Assembly: GCA_033557465.1 (NCBI GenBank)
Contig: CM066035.1
Location: 897,977,309-898,041,308 of the forward strand
From: Ichthyophis bannanicus
Lineage: Eukaryota > Chordata > Amphibia > Gymnophiona > Ichthyophiidae
Direction: 5' to 3'
Length of the DNA stretch: 64,000 nucleotides
Part shown: positions 63,117 to 64,000 of the stretch, in pieces
How positions within the stretch are numbered: the first letter of the stretch is position 1
Layout: every line of letters begins with the position of its first letter
Position numbers and translations under genes: made by a program
The notes under the pieces: model-generated
Databases searched by the model: none
Seen by the model: the letters and a program-made list of their open reading frames with translations, nothing else
What the model was told of the DNA's origin: nothing

Positions 63117-64000
63117 TAGTGGTATTAATCCAATTTTTCAAATAATACCTTCCCGAGTGAGCTTATTAAAATAATAAAAGCTATTTTGTGCTGTAAAGTT
63201 TTCCTAAAATACACTCATCTGTTAATAATCACATAAATTTACATTCACTGGGCATTTTTCCTTGTATATCTCAGTCTCACAATCCAAAAAATTCTTTCAA
63301 ACTCTATTGCCCCATTTTGTCTCTTTTCCATGCTTTCTCTGCCATCAGGGCCTCCAGCATCAGCAATTCTCTACAGAGCTATCATACTTCTTTGTTCCCC
63401 GACACTTAACCTCCCAGTAGACCTCTGTTAGACCCCAACAGTGCTTTTGTATATAACCAATGTCTCCTCCCTATGCCTTTGGGACAGCCATGGCTTACAA
63501 GTGACCCATCCATAGCTCTTACTCCCAGCAACAGGAGCTTCCCCGAGGCTCCTGTTGCCACTTATTCACACTGCTTTTGCCCATTCCTTGTGCCTCAGTT
63601 CCGGGGACCTTCACCTGTCTTCCAGGACCATAGGACTTCAGGGCACCTCTGCTCTTCCCAACACTTCCCAGGCTGTCTGCTTCAGGCTCGGTCATTGACT
63701 CCTGAGAACCAAGAACTGATCCATTGCAGGACTCAAGGACCTGCTGGCCAGCAATGCCAGGTAAATGGGTATATTTTTTTAATTCACGTGTTGACAATTT
63801 TTTGCCTAAGGATCAAAAGTGGACTAGCAGCACCACTTTAACACCAGCAAACAGAATGGAACAAGTATGATTGATCCATCTCCTGCCAACAATATTGCAC
63901 AGAGACATGAGCTCCTCCGTAACACAGCCACTCTTGTTAGTAGCCATGCTGAGTTTAATTTGCTTAACTCAATGTTTCGTAACTAAAACATCAGGTACAT
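63117..64000. other. No assignable gene or element
   Basis: Open frames at 63473-63841 (plus) and 63519-63797 (minus) overlap and show no known motif. A host exon cannot be excluded but nothing supports one. Confidence 0.35.

Noticed and set aside
63473..63841. Possible host exon (122 codons)
   Set aside because: No recognisable motif, no clear splice context, and an equally long frame on the opposite strand.

Overview
This window reads as vertebrate intergenic DNA built almost wholly from transposable elements. I found no convincing host gene exon, tRNA gene or rRNA gene. The mixture is tyrosine-recombinase retroelements of the DIRS group, CR1 elements whose tails carry a TTCTTATG-type repeat, L2-like LINEs, L1 and BovB/RTE fragments, a Ty3/Gypsy fragment, hAT- and mariner-type MITEs, and tRNA-derived SINEs. 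That fits a large amphibian genome, perhaps a caecilian; the species is inference.

Layout. 1-3800: a DIRS-like element, cut off by the window start, with long open RT/RNase H and tyrosine recombinase frames and an internal complementary region. 3800-12480: old debris, including a hAT MITE with a polypyrimidine minisatellite, an AT-rich stretch ending in a hammerhead-ribozyme-like motif, an L2-like LINE end carrying a second hAT MITE, and a BovB-like tail. 12482-16484: a nearly full-length CR1 with an esterase-like ORF1 and an endonuclease-RT ORF2. 16560-18295: a Gypsy integrase and LTR on the minus strand. 19150-20400: an old LINE with a long palindrome. 22464-24345: a copy of a DNA-transposon family here called A. 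24590-28570: a badly decayed DIRS-like element on the minus strand. 30886-34232: MITEs, a SINE, and L2-like and RTE LINE ends. 34238-42350: two family-A copies head to tail, loaded with nested insertions. 42730-48100: an L1 derivative with ORF1 but no visible ORF2, split by an L2-like LINE which is itself split by a foldback insertion. 49681-53250: a young-looking L2-like LINE with one homopolymer frameshift. 53792-58046: MITEs and a second foldback insertion. 58285-62170: a decayed full-span CR1 on the minus strand. 62165-64000: a CR1 tail, a MITE and unassigned sequence.

The most unusual signal is a pair of foldback insertions (44897-45940 and 56789-57324). Each is flanked by a perfect 14-bp target duplication, has long inverted arms around a central hammerhead-like motif, and ends in a 45-48 nt unpaired tail on the same side. 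With the motif at 8261-8299 they suggest a Penelope-like, ribozyme-bearing retroelement family that leaves palindromic copies.

The genes do not act together as a host pathway. The relations are parasitic and historical: enzymes of one element (for example L2-like RT) probably served in trans for SINEs with the same 3' tail, and the nesting gives a relative order of insertions.
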